Position numbers and translations under genes: made by a program. From Pseudomonadota bacterium (GTDB lineage: Bacteria; Pseudomonadota; Alphaproteobacteria; Rhizobiales; Xanthobacteraceae), in the NCBI GenBank assembly GCA_023386635.1, contig JAEWJH010000025.1, forward strand, positions 1 to 44,951: a stretch of DNA of 44,951 bases. Direction: 5' to 3'. This document shows positions 34,417-43,827 of this stretch, piece after piece; positions within the stretch are counted from its first letter, which is position 1, and each line of letters starts with the position of its first letter. The notes beneath the pieces were generated by a model, which was not told the DNA's origin, made no database searches, and saw only the letters and a list, made by a program, of their open reading frames with translations.

Positions 34417-35493
34417 ATGCGCAAGCGCTCCCCAACAGCCGCCCCACGCCTGGCCAGCAAGACTGTTACCAAGACCACCACCAAGACCCTCGCGCCGATG
34501 GAGGCGCTGTCGGTCGACACGATCCCGACCGGCGACACGTGGCAGTACGAGCCGAAATGGGATGGCTTCCGCTGTCTCGCGACGCGCACGGGAAAGAGCG
34601 TCGTCCTCCAGTCGAAAAGCGGCCGGCCGCTGACGCGGTATTTCCCCGAGCTTGTCGACGCGCTGCGGGCGCTGCGAGCCGAACGCTTCACGCTCGATGG
34701 CGAGATCGTCGTTCCGCAGGGCGGCGGATTTTCCTTCGACAATCTGCTGCAGCGAATCCATCCGGCCGCGAGCCGCATCCAGAAACTGGCCCATGAGACG
34801 CCGGCGCTGCTGATCGTGTTCGATCTGCTCGACGTCGACGGCGACCGGATTGCATCGCTGCCGCTGGCCGAACGGCGGCCGCGGCTGGACGCGTTCGCCA
34901 AACAAAATTTCAAAAAGGATGTCCGGATCAGGCTATCGCCAGCAACACGGCGTCTCGCCGATGCGCGAAAATGGCTGGGCAAGGTGGGCTCGGCGCTCGA
35001 CGGCATCATCGCCAAGCGCACCGATCTGCCGTACCAGCACGGCAACCGCACCGGCATGCAGAAGATCAAGAACTACCGCAGCGCCGACTGCGTGGTCGGA
35101 GGCTTCCGTTACAACGAAGGCACGCGCGTCGTCGGCTCGCTGTTGCTGGGCCTCTATGACGACAAAGGCCTGCTCAATCATGTCGGCTTCACCTCCGCGA
35201 TCGCCGACGCCGACAAACCCGCTTTGACGAAGAAACTGAAACCGCTGATGGGCGGCGAGGGCTTCAGCGGCGACAAACCGGGCGGCCCAAGCCGCTGGTC
35301 GACCAAGCGCTCGACCGAGTGGCAGCCGCTCAAGCCGAAGCTGGTCATCGAAGTCTGTTACGACCATTTCTCCGGCGGCCGCTTCCGCCACGGCACCAGC
35401 ATCCTGCGCTGGCGGCCGGACAAGGCGCCGAAACAATGCACCATGGATCAGGTGAAGCAGAAGCGCGCCAAGCTGATGACGCTGCTCAAATAG
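34417..35493 (+). CDS. ligC: ATP-dependent DNA ligase, LigC type
   Basis: Non-replicative ATP-dependent ligase of 358 aa. The nucleotidyltransferase domain has the adenylation motif EPKWDGFRCL with Lys47, then LDGEIVV (motif III region), LLIVFDLL (IIIa), LDGIIAKR (IV) and GMQKIKNYRS (V). A C-terminal OB-fold region follows. LigC enzymes are thought to work in base-excision repair or Ku-independent end joining, and there is no ku or ligD domain next to it. The ATG at 34417 adds a basic Thr/Lys-rich tail; family members usually begin nearer to PMEALSVDTI, so Met28 at 34498 is an alternative start. The gene is convergent with folC, 3 bp apart. Confidence 0.88.
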   Translation: MRKRSPTAAPRLASKTVTKTTTKTLAPMEALSVDTIPTGDTWQYEPKWDGFRCLATRTGKSVVLQSKSGRPLTRYFPELVDALRALRAERFTLDGEIVVPQGGGFSFDNLLQRIHPAASRIQKLAHETPALLIVFDLLDVDGDRIASLPLAERRPRLDAFAKQNFKKDVRIRLSPATRRLADARKWLGKVGSALDGIIAKRTDLPYQHGNRTGMQKIKNYRSADCVVGGFRYNEGTRVVGSLLLGLYDDKGLLNHVGFTSAIADADKPALTKKLKPLMGGEGFSGDKPGGPSRWSTKRSTEWQPLKPKLVIEVCYDHFSGGRFRHGTSILRWRPDKAPKQCTMDQVKQKRAKLMTLLK

Positions 35494-35496
35494 GTG

Positions 35497-36819
35497 TCAG
35501 GTCGGCGGCGTACCGTTCTGCTTCAGCACGTCGCCGGCGAGATACAGCGAACCGGCGATGAGAATGCGCGGCGGCGGCGAGAACTCGAACTTCGCGGCCG
35601 TCTCCAAAGCCTCGACGATCGTGTCGCGGGTCGTCGCGGTGAGACCGACGCCGCGCGCGGCATCGGCGACCGCTTCCGCGCTCATGCTTTTCGGCTGATC
35701 CGGCACCGGCACCGCGATCAGCCGCCGCGCGAGCCCTGAGAAATTGCGCAGGAAGCCGCCGCAATCCTTGGTCTGCAGCATGCCGACGATCATCACCAGC
35801 GGGCGCGATACGCGCTCCTCGAGATCGGCGAGCGCCGCCGCGGTGATGCGGCCGCCGTCGGCATTGTGCCCGCCGTCGAGCCATAACTCGCTGCCGGCAG
35901 GAATATACTGCACCAGCGTGCCCTGGTTCAGCCGCTGCAAGCGCGCCGGCCACTCCGCTTTGGCAACGCCGAACTCGAATGCCGCCGGCGGCACTGGCAG
36001 CACATCTTTCAGCGCGCGCAGCGTCGCGATGGCGAGTCCGGCATTGTCGAACTGATGCCGGCCGAACAGTTTTGGCGCCGGCAGATCGAGCAGACCCGCA
36101 TCGTCCTGATAGACGAGCCGGCCATGCTCACCCGTCACTGTGAAATGCTCGCCGGCAACGGCGACAGGCGCAGACTGACGCGCGGCCTGCCGCTCGATCA
36201 CCGCCAGCGCTTCGCGCGGCTGCGCCGCCGACACGACCGGCACGCCGCGCTTGATGATGCCGGCCTTCTCGCCGGCAATGGCGGCGACGGTATCTCCGAG
36301 GAAATCGGTGTGATCGATGGATATCGGCGTGATGACGCTGATCAGCGGCTTGTCGATGACATTGGTGGCATCGAGCCGCCCGCCGAGCCCGACCTCCATC
36401 ACCAGAACGTCGGCGGGGTTGCGCGAGAACAGCAGCATGCCCGCCGCCGTGGTCATTTCAAATATGGTGATCGGCGCGCCGGCATTGGCGCGCTCGCAAT
36501 CTTCCAAAGCCTGCGCCAGTTCCGCGTCGGAGACGAGCTTGCCACCCTCCGGTGCGCCGAGCCGGAAGCGCTCGTTGATGTTGACGAGATGCGGCGACGA
36601 ATAAACGTGCACCGACAGTCCGGCCGCTTCGAGGATCGCGCGCAGGAACGCGACGGTCGAGCCCTTGCCGTTGGTGCCGGCCACATGGATCACCGGCGGC
36701 AGCTTGCGCTCGGGATGATCGAGCGCGGCGAGGATGCGCCACATCCGGTCGAGCGACAGATCAATGAGCTTGGGATGCAGCGCCGTCAGCCGCTCGACGA
36801 TCGTCTCGACTGTGGCCAT
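35497..36819 (-). CDS. folC: Folylpolyglutamate synthase/dihydrofolate synthase FolC
   Basis: Adds glutamate to dihydropteroate (dihydrofolate synthase) and lengthens the polyglutamate tail of folates. The 440-aa Mur-ligase-fold protein has the P-loop HVAGTNGKGSTVAFLR (45-60), the SSPHLVNINERFRL substrate segment, EVGLGGRLDATNV, and the DHTDFLGDTVAAIAGEKAGI metal-binding stretch with the usual carbamylated-Lys region. The C-terminal domain has LWLDGGHNADG, the family's ligand Asp/His motif. It starts 6 bp after accD on the same strand, so folC is the last gene of the trp-accD-folC run, an order frequent in alphaproteobacteria. Confidence 0.95.
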   Translation of the reverse strand: MATVETIVERLTALHPKLIDLSLDRMWRILAALDHPERKLPPVIHVAGTNGKGSTVAFLRAILEAAGLSVHVYSSPHLVNINERFRLGAPEGGKLVSDAELAQALEDCERANAGAPITIFEMTTAAGMLLFSRNPADVLVMEVGLGGRLDATNVIDKPLISVITPISIDHTDFLGDTVAAIAGEKAGIIKRGVPVVSAAQPREALAVIERQAARQSAPVAVAGEHFTVTGEHGRLVYQDDAGLLDLPAPKLFGRHQFDNAGLAIATLRALKDVLPVPPAAFEFGVAKAEWPARLQRLNQGTLVQYIPAGSELWLDGGHNADGGRITAAALADLEERVSRPLVMIVGMLQTKDCGGFLRNFSGLARRLIAVPVPDQPKSMSAEAVADAARGVGLTATTRDTIVEALETAAKFEFSPPPRILIAGSLYLAGDVLKQNGTPPT

Positions 36820-36825
36820 GGGAGG

Positions 36826-37728
<903 letters not shown>

Positions 37729-37807
37729 GCGGACGACTATATAGGCCGGATTGCGGCGAAAAATAACCCCGCGCGCAAAAGGTTAAGCTACTGAAATACC
37801 AGCGGTT

Positions 37808-38635
37808 CTACTTTGAACGGGCGGCTTTGACCCCGGCCGCGAGGTCGGACACCAGCGCGGCCACCGCCGACACCGTCTCCGGACCCGGCGCGCCGTCGGC
37901 CGTCAGATGCGCGCGTACCGTATCGACCAGCGCCGAACCGACCACCACCGCATCAGCCGCCGCGCCGAAGTCCCGCGCCTGTTCCGCGCGCCGGACTCCG
38001 AAGCCGACCGCGACCGGCAACGGCGTATGCCGCTTGATCCGCGCCACCGCCGCCGCAACCTTGTTGATGTCAGGCGCGGCCGAGCCGGTAATGCCGGTGA
38101 TCGAGACGTAGTAGACGAAGCCGGACGTATTCGCGAGCACCGTGGGCAGACGCTTGTCGTCGGTGGTCGGCGTCGCGAGGCGGATGAAGTTCAGGCCCGC
38201 CTTGAGCGCGGGCAGGCAGAGTTCCGCGTCTTCCTCCGGCGGCAGATCGACCACGATCAGCCCGTCGACACCGGCGTCCTTGGCATCGACGAGAAACTTG
38301 TCGACGCCGTAGACATAGATCGGATTGTAGTAGCCCATCAGCACGATCGGCGTCGTGGTGTTGGTCTTGCGGAAGCCACGCACCAGCTCGAGCGTTCGCC
38401 GCAGCGACGCGCCAGCTTTCAGCGCGCGCAGACCCGCAGCCTGGATTGCCGGTCCATCCGCCATGGGATCGGTGAACGGCATGCCGAGTTCGATCACGTC
38501 GGCGCCGGCGCCGGGCAGCGCGGCGATGATCGCGGCCGATGTTTCATGATCAGGATCACCCGCCATGACGAAGGTCACGAGGCCGGCGCGGTCTGCGGAT
38601 TTCAGCGCAGCGAATGTCGTGTCGATACGGGTCAT
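37808..38635 (-). CDS. trpA: Tryptophan synthase alpha subunit TrpA
   Basis: Cleaves indole-3-glycerol phosphate to indole and glyceraldehyde 3-phosphate; indole is channelled to TrpB. The 275-aa TIM barrel has catalytic Glu49 and Asp60 (DVIELGMPFTDPMADGP), the same numbers as in Salmonella TrpA, and LMGYYNPIYVYG and GLIVVDLPPEE strands. The phosphate-binding loop is around VGFGVRRAEQ. It overlaps the upstream small membrane protein gene by 4 bp (ATGA), so translation is coupled through that gene rather than directly to trpB. accD follows 79 bp downstream. Confidence 0.97.
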   Translation of the reverse strand: MTRIDTTFAALKSADRAGLVTFVMAGDPDHETSAAIIAALPGAGADVIELGMPFTDPMADGPAIQAAGLRALKAGASLRRTLELVRGFRKTNTTTPIVLMGYYNPIYVYGVDKFLVDAKDAGVDGLIVVDLPPEEDAELCLPALKAGLNFIRLATPTTDDKRLPTVLANTSGFVYYVSITGITGSAAPDINKVAAAVARIKRHTPLPVAVGFGVRRAEQARDFGAAADAVVVGSALVDTVRAHLTADGAPGPETVSAVAALVSDLAAGVKAARSK

Positions 38636-38940
38636 TTTGCTTGATCGGATTTTCTGTCGGATTTTTTGCCCGCCTTTTTAGCGGGCGTGTTGGACTTCTC
38701 GGCAGGCTTATCGAGGGCGGACTTGGACCAGACGACCTTATCGCCGCGCAACCGGGCCGCCGCCATGCGCACATTGAGCGTACCGAGCACCAGCCCGACC
38801 AGCGACATGATCAGATAGATCCACTCCCTGCGCTCGATGGGCGGGCCCACCACCAGCAGACGCACCTTGAGCAGATAGAAGATGTAGCCGCCGGACCAGA
38901 GCAGGATGATCCAGCCGATCAGCTTCTGACGGTCGATCAT
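38632..38940 (-). CDS. Small two-helix membrane protein embedded between trpB and trpA
   Basis: I do not recognise a characterised family. The 102-aa product has two hydrophobic helices, about residues 7-30 (GWIILLWSGGYIFYLLKVRL) and 41-58 (IYLIMSLVGLVLGTLNV), a short loop, and a Lys-rich hydrophilic C-terminal tail (about 78-102). Its start codon overlaps the trpB stop and its stop overlaps the trpA start, each by 4 bp. Translation of trpA therefore depends on ribosomes passing through this gene. The coding frame is open and the overlaps are exact, which supports a real gene. A role in tethering or regulating tryptophan synthase at the membrane is only a guess. Confidence 0.8.
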   Translation of the reverse strand: MIDRQKLIGWIILLWSGGYIFYLLKVRLLVVGPPIERREWIYLIMSLVGLVLGTLNVRMAAARLRGDKVVWSKSALDKPAEKSNTPAKKAGKKSDRKSDQAK

Positions 38941-40175
38941 GCCCGCTCCGCCAGATATTCCGCGATCGAGGAGAGGTCCTTGTCGCCGCGGCCGGAGATG
39001 TTGACCACCATTAGATGATCCCTCGGCTTCTGCGGCGCGATCTTCTCGACCTGCGCCAGCGCGTGCGCCGGTTCAAGCGCGGGAATGATGCCTTCGAGGC
39101 GCGAGCAGAGCTGCAACGCCGCCACCGCTTCTTCGTCCGTCGCCGAGAGGTAATTCACGCGGCCGATATCATGCAGCCAGGAGTGCTCCGGCCCGATGCC
39201 CGGATAATCGAGGCCTGCGGAAATGGAGTGGGCGTCCTGAATTTGCCCGTCTTCATTCATCAAGAGATAGGTGCGGTTGCCGTGCAGCACGCCGGGGCGG
39301 CCGCCGGCGATCGACGCGGCGTGCAGACCGGTGAGGCCATGGCCCGCCGCTTCGACGCCGTAGATTTCGATCTGACGGTCGTCGAGGAAGGGGTGAAAAA
39401 GCCCCATGGCATTGGAGCCCCCGCCGATGCAGGCGACGAGCGAATCCGGCAACCGGCCTTCCGCTTCCTGCATCTGCACACGCGTTTCGTGACCGATGAT
39501 CGACTGGAAGTCGCGCACCATCATCGGATAGGGATGCGGCCCCGCCACCGTGCCGATGCAATAGAACGTGTCGGTGACATTGGTGACCCAGTCGCGCAGC
39601 GCCTCGTTCATGGCGTCCTTGAGCGTGCGCGTGCCCGACTGCACCGGCCGCACCTCGGCGCCGAGCATCTTCATGCGAAACACATTGGGCTCCTGCCGCG
39701 CCACGTCGACCGCGCCCATATAAACGATGCAGTCGAGGCCGAACCGCGCGCACAACGTCGCGGTGGCGACGCCGTGCATGCCGGCGCCGGTCTCGGCAAT
39801 GATGCGCTTCTTGCCCATGCGGCGCGCGAGCATGATCTGCCCGAGCACGTTGTTCACCTTGTGCGCGCCGGTGTGGTTAAGCTCCTCGCGCTTGAAATAG
39901 ATTTTCGCGCCTAAACCGGCGGAGCCGGCCTGAGACCTGAAATGCGCGGTCATGCGCTCGGCGAAATAGAGCGGCGAGGGACGGCCGACGAACGTCTTGA
40001 GATGGCCATCCATCTCCTGCTGGAACGCCGGATCCCGGCGCGCATCCGCATATGCCTGTTCCAGATCGAGGATCAGCGGCATCAGCGTCTCGGCGACGAA
40101 ACGTCCGCCGAAATTGCCGAAGCGGCCGTGCTCGTCCGGGCCGGTGCGGAACGAATTGGGTTGCTGGATGGTCAT
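38937..40175 (-). CDS. trpB: Tryptophan synthase beta subunit TrpB
   Basis: PLP enzyme that joins indole and serine to make tryptophan. The 412-aa protein has the PLP lysine Lys106 in ELNHTGAHKVNN, the phosphate-binding CIGGGSNAMGLF loop, the substrate loop AETGAGMHG and the typical N-terminal GRFGNFGGRFVAETL. It overlaps the trpF stop upstream by 4 bp and the small membrane protein gene downstream by 4 bp (both ATGA), placing it in a translationally coupled trpF-trpB-membrane protein-trpA unit. TrpB1-type rather than the TrpB2 paralogue, judged by its TrpA partner. Confidence 0.98.
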   Translation of the reverse strand: MTIQQPNSFRTGPDEHGRFGNFGGRFVAETLMPLILDLEQAYADARRDPAFQQEMDGHLKTFVGRPSPLYFAERMTAHFRSQAGSAGLGAKIYFKREELNHTGAHKVNNVLGQIMLARRMGKKRIIAETGAGMHGVATATLCARFGLDCIVYMGAVDVARQEPNVFRMKMLGAEVRPVQSGTRTLKDAMNEALRDWVTNVTDTFYCIGTVAGPHPYPMMVRDFQSIIGHETRVQMQEAEGRLPDSLVACIGGGSNAMGLFHPFLDDRQIEIYGVEAAGHGLTGLHAASIAGGRPGVLHGNRTYLLMNEDGQIQDAHSISAGLDYPGIGPEHSWLHDIGRVNYLSATDEEAVAALQLCSRLEGIIPALEPAHALAQVEKIAPQKPRDHLMVVNISGRGDKDLSSIAEYLAERA

Positions 40176-40858
40176 ACGTTCGCTGCCTTTCGTTCACCGG
40201 CCGCGCCATCGGATGGCACCGCCGCGCGGGCGGCGCGCACGAAGGCGCGGATTTTCTCAACATCCTTCTCGCCCGGCGCGCGTTCGACGCCGGACGACAC
40301 GTCGACACCGGTCGCGCCGGTGATCGCGATCGCCTGCGCGACATTGGCGGCATCGAGCCCGCCGGACAGCAGATACGGCACCGGCAGATCGAGCCCACGC
40401 AGCAGCGTCCAGTCGAACGGCGTGCCGAGGCCGCCCGGCCGTGTCGCGTCGCGCGGCGGCCGCGCATCGAACAGCAGTCGGTCGACGACCTTTTCGTACT
40501 GGCGGACCGGCGCGAGATCGCCGCGCGTGGCGATCGGCAGCGCCTTGATCACCGGCAGGCCAAACCGCGCACGCACCGCCGCAACACGCTCCGGCGTTTC
40601 GACGCCGTGCAACTGCAGCATGTCCGGCGCCAGCGCGCCGACGATATCGTGCAATTCGTCGTCGCTGGCGTTCACCGTCAGCGCGACCTTACCCGCCCGT
40701 CCAGCGACATGGGAGCCGAGCGCCTTGGCGGCGCCGAGGCTGAGATGGCGCGGCGACGGCGGGAAGAACACGAAGCCGACGAGATCGGCGCCAGCGGCGA
40801 TCGCCGCCTCCACCGTCTCGGGCGTCTTCAGCCCGCAGATTTTCACCACCAACGCCAT
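40172..40858 (-). CDS. trpF: Phosphoribosylanthranilate isomerase TrpF
   Basis: Amadori isomerase of tryptophan synthesis, phosphoribosylanthranilate to CdRP. The 228-aa TIM barrel starts MALVVKICGLKTPETVEAA with the catalytic base Cys8 and has the catalytic acid Asp131 (LLFDARPP). LSGGLDAANV and GVDVSSGVERAPGEKD form the phosphate-binding end. The start at 40858 is chosen from the family's N terminus; the open frame extends 33 codons further but those residues are unlike TrpF. It is the first gene of the coupled trp unit. The 61-bp gap to the upstream cyclodeaminase-like gene shows no attenuator or leader peptide that I can see. Confidence 0.95.
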   Translation of the reverse strand: MALVVKICGLKTPETVEAAIAAGADLVGFVFFPPSPRHLSLGAAKALGSHVAGRAGKVALTVNASDDELHDIVGALAPDMLQLHGVETPERVAAVRARFGLPVIKALPIATRGDLAPVRQYEKVVDRLLFDARPPRDATRPGGLGTPFDWTLLRGLDLPVPYLLSGGLDAANVAQAIAITGATGVDVSSGVERAPGEKDVEKIRAFVRAARAAVPSDGAAGERKAANV

Positions 40859-40919
40859 ACACCAATGCCTTGAACTGTTTTTCCTGGACGCTTCGAGAGC
40901 TTGCCCGGCGCCGGGGGTT

Positions 40920-41903
40920 CTAGCCTGCCGGGGCGGCTTTGTCTGCCCTGTGGCCAACCAGCCGCTGCCACACCAGGACAGCGGCGGCGAAGTCCTCGAC
41001 CGCGGTGCCGGCGGACTTGAACACGGTGATTTCCCGCTGGGTCCGCCGTCCTCTCGCCTTTTTGCGGCACAGATCGAACAGGTCGCCCTGCACGTCCGCC
41101 GCCTTGATAACCTTGCGGCGCAAAGGCCCGGTAAGGTCGCCCGCCTCCTTCAGCGCGCCGCGGGTGTCGACATAAAGCCGGCCGCGGGTGAGCACGCGGT
41201 CGTCCGCCTCGCGCATCTTCGGCGTGAAGCTGCCGACCAGATCCACATGGGTTCCGGCCTTGAGCCAGTCGCCCTTCAGGAACGGCTCGGTCGCCAGCGT
41301 CGCGCAGGAGACGATATCGGCCTGCCGAACGGACTCTTCCAGATCGTCGGTGACATCAATCGCGATTCCGGAGGCGGCGAGCGCGAAGGCGGTCGAGATC
41401 GCACGCGCCCGGCTGCGGTTCCAGAGCGTCACGCGCTCGATCGGCCGCACGGCAGCATGCGCGCGGATCAGATGCGGCGCGAGCGCGCCGGCACCGATCA
41501 TGACGAGATGCCTGGCGTCCTTGCGCGCGAGATAGCGCGCGGCGAGCGCCGACGCCGCGCCGGTGCGCCACGCGGTGAGCACGCGGCCGTCGATCACCGC
41601 GAGCGGTTCGCCGCTCTCGCCCGACAGCAGCAGATACTGTCCATAGAGCGAGGGTTTCCCGAGCTTGGCGTTGTCCGGCAGGATGGTTGCGATCTTGCAG
41701 CCGATGAAGCGCGCGTCTCGGGCGGTGCTGACGCCACTCCACGCCGGCATGATCAGCATGGTGCCGTCGGCGCCGGGTTGCGGGATGGTGTGGTGATGCC
41801 GCATCGGCACCGTGATGTCGGCACGAAACGCCGCATCGAGCGCGTCGATCAGGGCCGCAGGATCGAGCGCCTGGTCGATATCGGCCGCCGTGACAATCCG
41901 CAA
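40920..41903 (-). CDS. Ornithine cyclodeaminase/mu-crystallin family protein
   Basis: A 327-aa NAD(P)-binding protein of the ornithine cyclodeaminase/mu-crystallin family, whose members include ornithine and lysine cyclodeaminases, alanine dehydrogenases and ketimine reductases. It shows GCKIATILPDNAKLG, the GRVLTAWRTGAASALAARYL helix, the Rossmann loop MIGAGALAPHLIRA and VDLVGSFTPKMREADD. The substrate cannot be set from sequence: the family is broad, and the neighbours (trpF, a LapA-domain gene) give no pathway hint. A 15-bp gap to the LapA-domain gene upstream suggests co-transcription. Confidence 0.88.
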   Translation of the reverse strand: MRIVTAADIDQALDPAALIDALDAAFRADITVPMRHHHTIPQPGADGTMLIMPAWSGVSTARDARFIGCKIATILPDNAKLGKPSLYGQYLLLSGESGEPLAVIDGRVLTAWRTGAASALAARYLARKDARHLVMIGAGALAPHLIRAHAAVRPIERVTLWNRSRARAISTAFALAASGIAIDVTDDLEESVRQADIVSCATLATEPFLKGDWLKAGTHVDLVGSFTPKMREADDRVLTRGRLYVDTRGALKEAGDLTGPLRRKVIKAADVQGDLFDLCRKKARGRRTQREITVFKSAGTAVEDFAAAVLVWQRLVGHRADKAAPAG

Positions 41904-41918
41904 AACAAACGGCTCCGC

Positions 41919-42284
41919 TTAAAGGGGCGGGATCATCGGCACCGGCGGCGGTGGCGACGCGGGCTGCGGAGTACGGCGTTCCATCTCGCGACGGCGCAGC
42001 TCATGCACCTCGTCGTTGAGCCGGCGCATCTGGCCGTCGAGCCGGCGCGCGGCGCGGCGCCAGCGACCTTGCCGCAGCCACGCGGCGACGCCGCCCAGCA
42101 ACACGCCGAGCACGACCAGCACGAAGATCAGCACGAACAGCGGCACCGTCACCGCATAAGCAGGGTTCGCCGCGTCGAACGGATCAAACGACAGAGTCAC
42201 GATTTGCCGGTTGGCGACGGCGAACATCACCAGCAGCAACACGATCGGGATCAGAATAATGGCCGCGAGGGCTTTGCGCAGCAT
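41919..42284 (-). CDS. lapA: LapA-domain (DUF1049) inner membrane protein
   Basis: A 121-aa membrane protein with two helices, about residues 5-25 (ALAAIILIPIVLLLVMFAV) and 47-68 (VPLFVLIFVLVVLGVLLGG). A short periplasmic loop, a cytoplasmic basic coiled-coil-like region (71-105), and a Pro-rich tail (PQPASPPPPVPMIPP) complete it. This is the layout of LapA/YciS; in E. coli LapA works with LapB in controlling LPS synthesis. No lapB-like TPR gene is seen beside it. The position next to ihfB, with rpsA nearby, resembles the rpsA-ihfB-lapA order of other proteobacteria, here with sppA inserted between rpsA and ihfB. Confidence 0.85.
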   Translation of the reverse strand: MLRKALAAIILIPIVLLLVMFAVANRQIVTLSFDPFDAANPAYAVTVPLFVLIFVLVVLGVLLGGVAAWLRQGRWRRAARRLDGQMRRLNDEVHELRRREMERRTPQPASPPPPVPMIPPL

Positions 42285-42334
42285 CGGGGCCTCATGTCGG
42301 CGGGGCTGCGCGCGGCGCTACAGCCCCGAAAAGT

Positions 42335-42649
42335 TTAGTCCTCGTCGTCCGCGGACAGGTCGCCGGCGAAATCCTTGTTCAGCCGCTCGCGCATTTCCTT
42401 GCCGGTCTTGAAGAACGGCACGAACTTCTGATCGACCGAGACGTGGTCGCCGGTGCGCGGGTTGCGGCCGGTGCGGGCCGGACGATGCTTCACCGAGAAT
42501 GCGCCGAATCCGCGCAATTCGACGCGATCGCCCTTGGCCATGGCGGCGGTGATCTCGTTCAGGATCGCGTTGACGATGTTCTCGACGTCGCGCTGATACA
42601 GATGCGGATTCTGCGCGGCGATCTTCTGCACAAGCTCGGATTTGATCAT
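42335..42649 (-). CDS. ihfB: Integration host factor beta subunit IhfB
   Basis: Sequence-specific DNA-bending nucleoid protein that works as a heterodimer with IhfA. The 104-aa protein begins MIKSELVQKIAAQNPHL, has the dimer core VELRGFGAFSVK and the minor-groove arm RTGRNPRTGD with the intercalating Pro64, and ends in an acidic tail (SADDED). The start at 42649 matches the family; the frame can be extended six codons upstream to 42667 without family support. It is next to rpsA and sppA, as usual for ihfB in proteobacteria, which helps separate it from HU. Confidence 0.95.
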   Translation of the reverse strand: MIKSELVQKIAAQNPHLYQRDVENIVNAILNEITAAMAKGDRVELRGFGAFSVKHRPARTGRNPRTGDHVSVDQKFVPFFKTGKEMRERLNKDFAGDLSADDED

Positions 42650-42701
42650 TGCGGTACTGCTGTCCAAAGCCTGATGTCAGGAAGGGCTTGAGCCAGTTGA
42701 A

Positions 42702-43676
42702 CTAATTGGGCGCCGAAGGGTGCCAAAGCGCCAACAGACCGTCAAGGTTCAGCCGCTCGACGGCCTGCCATGTGCCCCAGGCCTGCAGATGGCGCGAAAC
42801 GCTGCTCAGGCCCACGGCCTCGAACACGAAGGCAGCCGCATGCAGGAACGGCAGGTCCTTGAACCGCGGCGCCAGCTTGTAATCGCGCACGGGCGTGTCG
42901 GCAGGCACCTTCTTTTCCTTTTCCAGCCAGGCCACGGCGGTCTTTTCATCGCCGAGCGCATCGATCAGATGCAGCCCGATCGCCTGCCGGCCGGTGAACA
43001 CGCGGCCATCACTGACGCGCGCCAGGGTCGGATCGTCCATCTTGCGACGATCCTGGACCAGACCTTTGAACCAGGCAAACGAGTCCATGACGATGGATTC
43101 GAGCGCGGCGCGGGCCTCGGGGCTGGTCGGCTCGAAGCCGTTCGGAGCCGCCTTCAGCGGCGCAGACTTCACTTCCTCGACCTTCACGCCGACAGTCTTC
43201 AGGATCTCGGTGAAATTCGGATACTGGAACAGCACGCCGATCGAGCCCACCAGCGCCGTGTCCGAGGCGATGATGTGATCGGCGGCCATCGCCGCGATAT
43301 AGCCGCCCGAGGCCGCGAGGCCGTCGACGACGACCACCATCGGCTTCTTCTCCTGCACCGCGCGCAGCGCCTTGAACAGCTGCTCGGAGCCCGCCGTGGT
43401 GCCGCCGGGGCTGTTGATGTGAACGATCACGGCCTTGGCCTGCGACTTGGCCAGGCGCTCCAGCGCCTCGACGCGATCCTGATCGCTGCGAATGAGGCCA
43501 GTGATCTCGATCCGCGCGATGCTGCCGCTCGCTTCCGCGATCGGGCTGCCGCGCCAGAACCGCGCGCCGAGGCCGATGATCGCGACCAGCGCGACCACCA
43601 CGGCCGTCACACGCCAGAATGTCAGTTTGCGCCGCATGCGGCGGCGATCGACGATGGTATCGGCATCAAGCGACAT
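42702..43676 (-). CDS. sppA: Signal peptide peptidase SppA
   Basis: Membrane-bound serine-lysine protease that degrades remnant signal peptides. At 324 aa it is the short single-domain form. One membrane helix (about 21-42, TFWRVTAVVVALVAIIGLGA) precedes the periplasmic protease domain. The nucleophile Ser123 (GLAASGGYIAAM) and general base Lys175 (SAPLKAAPNG) are visible, along with VGSIGVLFQYPNFTEIL and the VFTGRQAIGLHLID C-terminal segment. It sits between rpsA and ihfB on the same strand; the rpsA terminator upstream separates it from rpsA transcription. Confidence 0.95.
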   Translation of the reverse strand: MSLDADTIVDRRRMRRKLTFWRVTAVVVALVAIIGLGARFWRGSPIAEASGSIARIEITGLIRSDQDRVEALERLAKSQAKAVIVHINSPGGTTAGSEQLFKALRAVQEKKPMVVVVDGLAASGGYIAAMAADHIIASDTALVGSIGVLFQYPNFTEILKTVGVKVEEVKSAPLKAAPNGFEPTSPEARAALESIVMDSFAWFKGLVQDRRKMDDPTLARVSDGRVFTGRQAIGLHLIDALGDEKTAVAWLEKEKKVPADTPVRDYKLAPRFKDLPFLHAAAFVFEAVGLSSVSRHLQAWGTWQAVERLNLDGLLALWHPSAPN

Positions 43677-43699
43677 GGCGCACCGTCTAATGAATCACC

Positions 43700-43741
43700 A
43701 AACAAAACGATCTCCCTCCATCATATAACGGAGGGAGATCG
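43700..43741 (-). terminator. Rho-independent terminator of rpsA
   Basis: A perfect 12-bp stem, CGATCTCCCTCC (43708-43719) with GGAGGGAGATCG (43730-43741), has a 10-nt AT-rich loop. On the minus strand it is followed by TTTTGTTT. It lies 86 bp after the rpsA stop codon. Confidence 0.8.
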
Positions 43742-43827
43742 CAGGGTCGATCAGATTGCCGCCATCTCCGCGCACGGGAACCGCGAGAGCGGTTGCCCAA
43801 GGCGCGGCGAATGGCGGCAGTCCATGC

